This document shows positions 32,199-38,085 of a stretch of DNA of 38,085 nucleotides, in pieces; the stretch's first letter is position 1, and every line of letters begins with the position of its first letter. The notes under the pieces were generated by a model, which saw nothing but the letters and a program-made list of their open reading frames with translations, was not told the origin of the DNA and did not search any database. The translations under genes and the position numbers were made by a program. The stretch covers positions 1 through 38,085 of the forward strand of contig ONCZ01000059.1 in NCBI GenBank assembly GCA_900316445.1. The letters run 5' to 3'. This DNA is from an uncultured Prevotellaceae bacterium. Its GTDB lineage: Bacteria > Bacteroidota > Bacteroidia > Bacteroidales > Bacteroidaceae.

Positions 32199-32978
32199 AT
32201 GATGACATTGATCATAGGACTGCTGATTCCGCTGCTGGGCACGATGCTTGGCTCGGCTTTCGTGTTCTTCATGCGGGGTGAGATGTCCGTACGATTGCAA
32301 AAGTCACTCCTGGGCTTTGCTTCGGGTGTGATGGTGGCAGCATCGGTATGGTCGCTGCTCATCCCTGCGATGGAGATGGAGGCTGATAGCGGCAAATGGT
32401 CTGTGATGCCTGCGGCTTTTGGATTCCTTCTCGGCATGGGCTTCCTGCTGCTCATCGACGAACTGACCCCGCATCTGCACATCGGCACAGACAAGCCGGA
32501 AGGCATGCGTTCGCATCTTTCCAGGACCGCGATGCTCGCCCTCGCCGTCACCATCCATAATCTGCCTGAAGGTATGGCCGTCGGTGTGGTGTTCGCCGGA
32601 GCCGACAGCGGGGCGACGAACATTTCCCTTGCCAGTGCTCTGGCTGTCGCCGTGGGTATCGCCATTCAGAATGTGCCCGAGGGAGCCATTATCTCCATGC
32701 CGATGCGGGCTGCCGGCAACAGCCGGTGGCGCTCGTTTGCCATCGGTTCCCTCAGCGGGGCCGTAGAGCCCATTGGAGCCATCGCCGTCCTGCTATTGGC
32801 CTCACTGCTCATGCCCGTTCTCCCCTATATGCTTGCCTTTGCCGCAGGAGCCATGTTCTACGTCGTGGTCGAGGAACTCATCCCCGAAGCCTCCAGCGGC
32901 CAGCACTCCAATCTCAGCACCATCGGTTTTGCCATTGGCTTCGTCCTGATGATGGTGCTCGACGTGGTCATGGGATGA
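32199..32978 (+). CDS. ZIP-family divalent metal transporter
   Basis: The 259-residue polytopic membrane protein has the ZIP signature in helix 4, HNLPEGMAVGV, and the helix 5 motif NVPEGAIISMP. A long cytoplasmic loop between helices 3 and 4 holds acidic and His residues (ELTPHLHIGTDKPEG). This is the ZupT/GufA-type arrangement that imports zinc and other divalent metals across the inner membrane. The ATG pair at 32199 and 32202 leaves the exact start uncertain by one residue. The gene converges on the GH43 gene with only three bases between stops and no visible terminator. Confidence 0.9.
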   Translation: MMTLIIGLLIPLLGTMLGSAFVFFMRGEMSVRLQKSLLGFASGVMVAASVWSLLIPAMEMEADSGKWSVMPAAFGFLLGMGFLLLIDELTPHLHIGTDKPEGMRSHLSRTAMLALAVTIHNLPEGMAVGVVFAGADSGATNISLASALAVAVGIAIQNVPEGAIISMPMRAAGNSRWRSFAIGSLSGAVEPIGAIAVLLLASLLMPVLPYMLAFAAGAMFYVVVEELIPEASSGQHSNLSTIGFAIGFVLMMVLDVVMG

Positions 32979-32981
32979 ACC

Positions 32982-33968
32982 CTATTTCGCTTCGATGTTG
33001 ATCTTGGGTATGCGGCCATCCTTCATGCGCTGGAACTCGCGGAAGGCGGTAGTGCGACGGAAACCGTTGCCACCAGAGGGGATGCCGTCGTGATAGAAGA
33101 GGTACGACTTACCCTTGAAGTCGATGGTGCCGCCGTGGATGGTAAAGGATCCTGGCGACTCGTCGGTGATACGGCCTTCATAGTGCCATGGACCGTGGAT
33201 GCTCTTGGCCGTCGAGTAGGCCCAATGCTCAGGCACACCACCGGCGGCATACTCCAGGAAGTAGGTATCGCCAATCTTATAGATCCACGGTGCTTCCTCG
33301 AAGCCTGTCTTCATCACCTTCTTGTGCAGTTGGTAGTCCATCTTCAGACATTTTGGCCCGAATTGTGCCTCGTCGTCCAGCATGGGGCGCATGTCGCAGA
33401 TGCCGTTGTCGGCGAAGCTGGTGTCGATGCTGATCATGTCCTCGTTCAACTTCGCATACCAGCAGCCGTTGTTGCCCCAGAAGAGCCACGCCTGTCCGTC
33501 GTCATCGATAAACACCGTAGGGTCGATGAAGCCCCAGTTGCCGGGGATGAGCGGCTTCCCGATGGGGTCAGCCCAAGGGCCTTCCGGACGGTCGGCTACT
33601 GCTACGCCGATGCCGTGGAGGTGCTTGGTAGTGTCCTCTGCAGCCACATACCAATACCACTTGCCGTTGCGCTCGATGGCCTGCGAGGCCCAGGCATTGT
33701 CGCCCTGCTTGGCCCACTTGAAGTTGGCTGTGGTCAATACGATACCGTGATCGGTCCAGTGCTCCATGTCGGTAGTGGAGAACACCTGCCAGTCGGGCAT
33801 ACGGAAGTAAGTTGCCGTGTCCAGGTCATGCCCAGTGAACACATAGAGGCGGTCGCCTGATACCACAGGCGCCGGATCGGGGTTGTACATACGGTTGCTC
33901 ACACGCTTTTGTGCTTGTAGTGTGATGGCCAATAATAACGTGATGGCAGCGAGAATGGTTCTTTTCAT
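32982..33968 (-). CDS. Glycoside hydrolase family 43 enzyme, secreted
   Basis: From the reverse-strand ATG at 33968 this is 328 residues with a signal peptide (MKRTILAAITLLLAITLQAQ). The five-bladed propeller family GH43 is indicated by the early NPDPAPVV (Asp31 as candidate general base), GFIDPTVFIDDDGQAWLFWG (middle Asp) and EEAPWIYKIGDTYFLEYAAGG (candidate general acid Glu), then GTIDFKGKSYLFYHDG. GH43 enzymes cut arabinose- or xylose-containing plant polysaccharides; the substrate cannot be told apart here. The longer frame from 34004 is rejected because it would start upstream of the signal peptide and across the promoter. Confidence 0.88.
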   Translation of the reverse strand: MKRTILAAITLLLAITLQAQKRVSNRMYNPDPAPVVSGDRLYVFTGHDLDTATYFRMPDWQVFSTTDMEHWTDHGIVLTTANFKWAKQGDNAWASQAIERNGKWYWYVAAEDTTKHLHGIGVAVADRPEGPWADPIGKPLIPGNWGFIDPTVFIDDDGQAWLFWGNNGCWYAKLNEDMISIDTSFADNGICDMRPMLDDEAQFGPKCLKMDYQLHKKVMKTGFEEAPWIYKIGDTYFLEYAAGGVPEHWAYSTAKSIHGPWHYEGRITDESPGSFTIHGGTIDFKGKSYLFYHDGIPSGGNGFRRTTAFREFQRMKDGRIPKINIEAK

Positions 33969-33993
33969 AACTGTTCTACATTTGATTTTGGTG

Positions 33994-34026
33994 CAAAGGT
34001 ACAAATTTAAACGGGAAAACAGACAA
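33994..34026 (-). promoter_or_regulatory. Promoter of the GH43 gene
   Basis: TACCTTTG (complement of 33994-34001) and a TTG-containing -33 element (complement of about 34024-34026) about 22 bases upstream. Confidence 0.6.
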
Positions 34027-34192
34027 TAATTGGAAAAGAATTCCTACAAATTTTGTTCTATAACACAAAAGGGACATGAACAAAAGCCGTTATTGACATG
34101 CAGACTCACATTCTGCTTTGGTAAAAGCCATACCTACTTTTGATTAATCACTTTTGCAGGTCATCACAAGTGCGCCATGCTTAAAAACCTCG

Positions 34193-34233
34193 TTTTTAGG
34201 TATTGCGCACCTTATTTATTTGCCGTACCTTTG
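34193..34233 (+). promoter_or_regulatory. Orphan promoter sharing the TTTTTAGGTATTG element
   Basis: TTTTTAGGTATTG (34193-34205) is followed after 15 bases by TGCCGTACCTTTGCA, the same layout and spacing as at the porin promoter (23508-23548). TACCTTTG is at 34226-34233. No convincing gene follows within 700 bases. Confidence 0.6.
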
Positions 34234-34239
34234 CACCGC

Positions 34240-34337
34240 AAGTCTGAGTTTAATCACAGGTATAAAATTCATATAAGTATTTGTTTAGTTATCAACGGGG
34301 TGGTTGGCTGTGACAGTCAGCCATTTCTTTTCTTCTC
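34240..34337 (+). ncRNA. Candidate small RNA of about 100 bases
   Basis: Transcription from the orphan promoter would begin near 34240. A hairpin TGGCTG (34305-34310) / CAGCCA (34318-34323) with a seven-base loop is followed by TTTCTTTTCTT, a reasonable terminator. The interval has no good reading frame. This is a prediction from promoter and terminator only; the RNA matches no family that I know. Confidence 0.4.
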
Positions 34338-34346
34338 ATGGCTCAA

Positions 34347-34745
34347 AACGTCACTTTTGTGCCTTTCTTATTGGTATTCAGGGTGTTAGATGGTGACGTT
34401 TGGCATTTTGAAACGTCACCATAACGTCACTATGAGAGTATTTACCAGAGATTTACGCCTCTACGAGTCCGGACTAAGATAGGAGTTTATCATAGTTTAG
34501 ACAGTCTAAACTATTAGTTTACCTAGCCTAAACTAATAGTTTACCTAGCCTAAACTGATAGTCCATACCGTTTGTGTGATTGTCGAACTGCCTTATTATC
34601 AGAAGTTTAAAGGCAAATTGCCATCAATTTTGTATAGTCTTATTACTTAAAATGAGTAAAAGTGACGTTATAGTGACGTTTTAAAGCATATAACGTCACC
34701 GCTTAAGCCATTGAATAATAGATAGTTAGATACAAGAGTGACGTT
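34347..34745. repeat. Mirror-symmetric 399-bp non-coding element with GTGACGTT octamers
   Basis: Eight copies of GTGACGTT or its complement lie at 34347, 34393, 34412, 34423, 34662, 34673, 34692 and 34738. The right four are an exact mirror of the left four in spacing (46, 65 and 76 bases from the outer ends) and orientation. The 84-bp arms 34347-34430 and 34662-34745 match at 59 of 84 positions as inverted repeats by hand alignment. ATCAACGG occurs directly repeated outside both arms (34291-34298, 34799-34806). No protein gene is inside. It may be a small non-autonomous mobile element, an attachment site or a control region. Confidence 0.7.
34493..34564. repeat. Tandem palindromic repeats at the element centre
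   Basis: TAGTTTAGAC and GTCTAAACTA form a perfect 10-bp inverted repeat around one base (34493-34513). TAAACTAnTAGTTTA palindromes follow at 34507 and 34529, with a diverged third at 34551, each joined by CCTAGCC, period 22. They look like binding sites for a dimeric protein. Confidence 0.75.
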
Positions 34746-34890
34746 TAGACTTAAAACTATCTGTTTGAAACTCCTTGGTCTCGTTCGAGGAGTCAGTCAT
34801 CAACGGTGAGTGTTTAACCCTTCATGCTCATACCATAGGCATGACTAGGACTGTGGGAAGAAAATCTTTGCTATTCCCCCCAAGCGAATA

Positions 34891-34926
34891 ATGCACGTAT
34901 TTGGGACTTAACCCAAATGCGTGCAT
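34891..34926. repeat. Hairpin repeat, left of the LD-carboxypeptidase gene
   Basis: ATGCACGTATTTGGG (34891-34905) pairs with CCCAAATGCGTGCAT (34912-34926) with one mismatch and an ACTTAA loop. No T-run follows. It shares a 14-base core with the terminator on the other side of the gene. Confidence 0.75.
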
Positions 34927-34931
34927 ATCTA

Positions 34932-34965
34932 TTTGCTAAAATTACATTCATTCTTCATACCTTTG
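34932..34965 (+). promoter_or_regulatory. Promoter of the LD-carboxypeptidase-like gene
   Basis: TTTG at 34932-34935 and TACCTTTG at 34958-34965; spacing of 22 bases is at the long end for this promoter class. The ATG is 31 bases downstream. Confidence 0.65.
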
Positions 34966-34996
34966 CAGGCCGAAAACAGGATAATATAATTGAAAT

Positions 34997-35965
34997 ATGT
35001 ATAAAGGTAAGAAGATTGTTCAGCCATCATTTTTGGAAGAAGGAGACAAGGTGGCACTTGTATCCCCTGCCTATTGGGTTGCGCAAGAGGCTCTGGAGCA
35101 GGCTGCAGAAACCATCAAAAGCTGGGGACTGCAACCTGCCATCGGACCGCACACCAATGACCAGAATGTAAATGCTTATGCAGGGACTGCCGATGAACGG
35201 GCTGCCGACCTCCTATGGGCGCTCGAAGACGATACGATCAAGGCGGTCGTCTGTTCAAGAGGCGGTTATGGAACCATTCACCTGCTAAACCGCATCCCGC
35301 AGGAGTGCTTTCAGCAACACCCTAAATGGTTCATTGGTCATGGAGACATCACCACGCTGCTTTATGCCATTGTCGGTGCAGGTGTAATGTGCATTCACGG
35401 ACCCATGGCTTTCCAGATAGCCGATTGTCAGGAACCGGCATCAAGCATCACACGAAATATCCTTTTTGGAACGGTGCCACAATACAATATCCAAGGCAAC
35501 CCATATAATCGGATAGGCCGTGCAGAGGGCATCCTCGTAGGAGGCAATCTCACCAGCTACTCCGCCATAGCAGGAACGAAATACCGTCTTCCGTCAAAGC
35601 AGGACATCATCCTTTTTATCGAAGAGGTGGAAGAATCGTTACACAGTATCGACCGATTATTCTGTATGCTGCGCTTGCAACTTGACTTTGAGAGAGTAAA
35701 AGGCATCATCTTCGGCACATTCAACTCCATCAAGTACGATCTTCAGTATGGTAGTGTCGAACAAATGCTGATCGCCCATCTGCATGACTATGACATTCCA
35801 GTATGCTGCGGTTTCCCAGTTGGCAGCAACAGTTGTATTCCGTTGATTGAAGGTGCCTCGTGCTCATTGGACGTGAATACAGAGAGGGTCGTTCTGACAT
35901 ACGACATCAATGGCGCTTGTCAACCTTTTGATATAGAAAAAGAAAGGCAGCAGCTGATCAAGTAG
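34997..35965 (+). CDS. LD-carboxypeptidase (S66) homologue with altered catalytic residues
   Basis: The 322-residue protein follows the S66 family throughout: GDKVALVSPAYWV, LLWALEDDTIKAVVCSRGGYG, HGPMAF, GILVGGNLTSYSAIAGT and FIEEVEESLHSIDRLF. S66 enzymes trim the tetrapeptide of recycled peptidoglycan, or cleave microcin C-like compounds, using a Ser-Glu-His triad. The Ser normally sits in a G(Y/F)SD motif, but here the motif reads GHGD with Gly116 in the Ser place. The His normally in GFPxGH is Ser277 (GFPVGSN). Glu209 is kept. No signal peptide is seen. It is likely a pseudoenzyme or a binding protein; the rest of the frame shows no decay. Confidence 0.82.
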   Translation: MYKGKKIVQPSFLEEGDKVALVSPAYWVAQEALEQAAETIKSWGLQPAIGPHTNDQNVNAYAGTADERAADLLWALEDDTIKAVVCSRGGYGTIHLLNRIPQECFQQHPKWFIGHGDITTLLYAIVGAGVMCIHGPMAFQIADCQEPASSITRNILFGTVPQYNIQGNPYNRIGRAEGILVGGNLTSYSAIAGTKYRLPSKQDIILFIEEVEESLHSIDRLFCMLRLQLDFERVKGIIFGTFNSIKYDLQYGSVEQMLIAHLHDYDIPVCCGFPVGSNSCIPLIEGASCSLDVNTERVVLTYDINGACQPFDIEKERQQLIK

Positions 35966-35984
35966 ATAAAATAAAGTTCTATCG

Positions 35985-36031
35985 ATCATGCACGTATTTG
36001 GGCCTCTTACCAAATACGTGCATGATTTTTT
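35985..36031 (+). terminator. Strong terminator with perfect 17-bp stem
   Basis: ATCATGCACGTATTTGG (35985-36001) and CCAAATACGTGCATGAT (36010-36026) pair perfectly over an eight-base loop, followed by TTTTT. It ends the LD-carboxypeptidase-like transcript. Confidence 0.88.
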
Positions 36032-36053
36032 AAGGATTCTGTTTTTTATTTGT

Positions 36054-36061
36054 TATCTTTG
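36054..36061 (+). promoter_or_regulatory. Promoter -7 element of the M13 protease gene
   Basis: TATCTTTG at 36054-36061 followed by CATCC fits the -7 consensus; no strong -33 element is visible at the right distance. Confidence 0.45.
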
Positions 36062-36103
36062 CATCCGAAACTATCAATTGTACTTAAATAGTTAAAAACG
36101 GTT

Positions 36104-38085
36104 ATGAGAAAAATGACTCGATGGATGCTGGCCGCCATCCTGGCTTTCTGCGGCGCTATGATGATGCTGACGGCTTGTACCGATGCGATCGGCACAGTAG
36201 ATAATCCCGTCATTCCCGACCCGCCCTACGACCCTGCCGGAGAATTGGCCAATGAGACCTTCATGCATGAAGACTGGATGGATCGCACGGTCAGGCCCGG
36301 CGACTCGTTCTGGAATTTTGCCATCGGCGGTTGGCTCAAGACGAGGGATGCCGACGACATTAGTACCAATCACCGACTTGCGAAGCACATCGATGAGAAA
36401 CTCAAAAGCAATCTGGGCAACTGCGATTCGCCCGTGGCCGGCAAACTGATCAAACTGATGACCCAGCCGGCACCAGAGAAGAGTGAGGAAATCAAGGTGA
36501 TCAACGACTTCCTGGCGACGCTGAAAATGGACGGCGATATCAGCAAGGCCGATCTGATCAGGAATTTCGGTAAGCTGACGGACATAGGATGCCCTGCACT
36601 GGTGCGGATATCGGTAGAGTCCGTTAAAGGGAAAATAAAGAATGTCCTTGCCGCCGGAATGCCGTACAATGCGCATTTCTGGGCAAGCGTGTTCATGGCG
36701 TTACAGGCTAATCATGGCAATACCAGGGGAATCAGTGAATCTGATCCACCATATTTCATACTGCACGAACTGATGGGGTTGGACCTCGAATCGCCTGACA
36801 TCAGTGCCAAGGTGGAGAAAATCCTTGAGATAGAGAATAAAATGGGTGCTTTGTATTATAGCTACAGTTTCTCGGATGAACAGACCGGCACAGTCAGAAT
36901 CAAGCAGATCCAGCCCGCCACACTGCAATGCCTGAATGCCGCCGGCACACGGGCCGGGGAGGGTGAAAACCTGAAGGCGGCCTTCAACGAGGCCTTCCAT
37001 GTAAACGAATCGACAATAATCAACAGTGACGTGGATAAGGCGCTGGCCTTGCTTGACGAATACAGCACCGACACCTGGCTGCTCTACCTGCAGTATTATA
37101 TCTATGGCAGGTTCTCGTTCTTGTTCCGATATACTGATCATTATGATGGGCATGGTATCATCAAGCGTCTCTATACGCTGAATCCTACTGCCACCATGGA
37201 CTATGATTTTTCCATACTCCTGGAGGATTGCGACGTGGAGGGTTGCCGCGAGATCCTGGAAAAGATGCGCCAACGCCTGGGGCAACGCATTGAGCAACTC
37301 GACTGGCTGGGCAGTGACACCAAGGCCAAGGCGCTGGAGAAATTGAAGTCGATGCACTTCACGGTGGGCAAGCCCGAACGTCTGTACAATGCCGACTTCG
37401 TACTGACGGGTAACACGGTCATAGAGGCCAGCATGCAGTATCTGAAACAGTACACTGACTACCTGCGCTCTTTAGACGGCCTGCCCGCTAACGGCCATGC
37501 ATGGGATTATGTCGCCAGTAATATCGGCCTATATTCCCCATCGACAGTCAATGCCTTCTACATTCCTAATTGCAATGAACTTATCATCAACCCGGCATTT
37601 GTCATGCCTGAAATGTTCCCCACCGACAAGAACAATGCCCAGCGTTATGCCACGGCTATGGTGTTTGGCCACGAAATGACTCACGGCTTCGATCCCCTTG
37701 GGGCACAGTATGATGCCAAGGGCATAAAGGTCAACTGGTGGACCGACGAAGATATGGCTCAATTCAAGCTGCAGCAGCAGAAGATGATTGACCGCTTCAA
37801 CGAACTGGAACAGGCTCCGGGCCTGCCGGCAGACGGCGAGAAGACGCTCGGCGAGAATATAGCTGACCAGGGCGGTGTGTCACTGGCCTACACCTTGTGG
37901 AAAGAACAACTGCAGGCCGAAGGACTCTCTGGCGAGGCCCTGCGCCACCAGCAGCGACAGTTCTTCCTTAGCTATGCCGACTTATGGCAAGCCTATGACA
38001 CAGATGCGGACTTAAGAAAGAATATAAGTGATGCCCACTCCGCTAACCACAACCGCGTGAACGGTATTGCCCGGCTGATCGATGA
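36104..38085 (+). CDS. M13-family (neprilysin-like) metallopeptidase lipoprotein, cut by the window end
   Basis: The reading frame from ATG 36104 stays open to the window edge (660 codons) and should end within a few dozen residues. It begins with a lipoprotein signal (MMMLTACTD, Cys at about 25). Zinc-site motifs of M13 are intact: HEMTH at 523-527, GENIADQGG downstream with the third ligand Glu, and the substrate-binding NAFYIPNCNELIINPAF. Near the end AHSANHNRVNG matches the conserved C-terminal block. M13 enzymes cut short peptides outside the cytoplasm; secreted peptides from the upstream cluster are one thinkable substrate but there is no evidence. It has its own promoter. Confidence 0.9.
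   Translation, partial: MRKMTRWMLAAILAFCGAMMMLTACTDAIGTVDNPVIPDPPYDPAGELANETFMHEDWMDRTVRPGDSFWNFAIGGWLKTRDADDISTNHRLAKHIDEKLKSNLGNCDSPVAGKLIKLMTQPAPEKSEEIKVINDFLATLKMDGDISKADLIRNFGKLTDIGCPALVRISVESVKGKIKNVLAAGMPYNAHFWASVFMALQANHGNTRGISESDPPYFILHELMGLDLESPDISAKVEKILEIENKMGALYYSYSFSDEQTGTVRIKQIQPATLQCLNAAGTRAGEGENLKAAFNEAFHVNESTIINSDVDKALALLDEYSTDTWLLYLQYYIYGRFSFLFRYTDHYDGHGIIKRLYTLNPTATMDYDFSILLEDCDVEGCREILEKMRQRLGQRIEQLDWLGSDTKAKALEKLKSMHFTVGKPERLYNADFVLTGNTVIEASMQYLKQYTDYLRSLDGLPANGHAWDYVASNIGLYSPSTVNAFYIPNCNELIINPAFVMPEMFPTDKNNAQRYATAMVFGHEMTHGFDPLGAQYDAKGIKVNWWTDEDMAQFKLQQQKMIDRFNELEQAPGLPADGEKTLGENIADQGGVSLAYTLWKEQLQAEGLSGEALRHQQRQFFLSYADLWQAYDTDADLRKNISDAHSANHNRVNGIARLID

Noticed and set aside
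34177-34389. 70-codon forward frame after the GH43 promoter region
   Set aside because: It starts upstream of the orphan promoter, has no recognisable domain and runs through the terminator-like hairpin and the first octamer.
34291-34806. CRISPR array in the repeat-rich intergenic region
   Set aside because: Repeats are 8- and 15-mers in both orientations with mirror spacing, not direct repeats of 25-40 bases with unique spacers, and no cas gene is near.
1-38085. tRNA or rRNA genes
   Set aside because: I saw no cloverleaf with a TTCGA-type T-arm or conserved rRNA segments on either strand by eye; a tRNA scan would settle this.

Overview
The window looks like a chromosomal segment of a Bacteroidales bacterium, most likely Prevotella-like. 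This rests on repeated Bacteroidetes promoters (TTTG or TTGG, about 19-22 bases, then TAnnTTTG), weak ribosome-binding sites, many SPII lipoproteins, MazEF, imelysin, GH43 and M13 genes of that flavour, and AT-rich spacers between GC-richer genes. No species can be named from the sequence alone.

Region 1 (1-1680) holds a reverse-strand MazF-type toxin-antitoxin pair, a perfect 52-bp AT palindrome and a long non-coding stretch with a promoter. Region 2 (1681-3800) holds a CstA-family transporter and a lipoprotein.

Region 3 (3843-21253) is the highlight: an apparently continuous 17-kb forward-strand run for a ribosomally made, radical-SAM-modified peptide (RiPP). It starts with five tandem precursor copies that share an almost identical 49-residue double-glycine leader but have different short cores (three with complete cores, one with a three-residue core, one frameshifted). 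Two paralogous SPASM radical SAM maturases and a PqqD-like leader-binding protein follow. Export looks like an NHLM-type set: a short HlyD protein, a C39 peptidase-ABC exporter that should cut after the Gly-Gly, and a second ABC protein without peptidase. A second periplasmic adaptor and a TolC-type channel complete it. Woven through the same run is a full partner-switching signalling module: two membrane-tethered RsbU/SpoIIE-type phosphatases with different sensors, one RsbW-like kinase, one RsbV-like STAS protein, and an orphan NMT1/THI5-like binding protein next to the Cache-domain phosphatase. I see no sigma factor, so the output is unknown. This combination is the best candidate for an undescribed system.

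Region 4 (21254-22400) is a scar: a P-loop-less cytidylate-kinase-like fragment and a start-less phage virion/lysozyme-like fragment meet with their 5' ends missing. Region 5 (22411-31617) pairs a hemerythrin-LuxR regulator with a divergent run of two porins, an imelysin lipoprotein, a di-heme oxidoreductase, a mono-heme lipoprotein, a Rid-family protein and a protein resembling a cytochrome c biogenesis domain. This suggests iron/heme and redox work at the envelope.

Region 6 (31618-38085) has a GNAT acetyltransferase, a ZIP metal transporter, a reverse-strand GH43 enzyme, a 1-kb non-coding region with a hidden mirror-symmetric repeat element and an orphan promoter-terminator pair, an LD-carboxypeptidase homologue whose catalytic Ser and His appear replaced, and an M13 metalloprotease cut by the window end. 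Heptanucleotide tandem arrays recur in intergenic regions and in three cases encode signal peptides.
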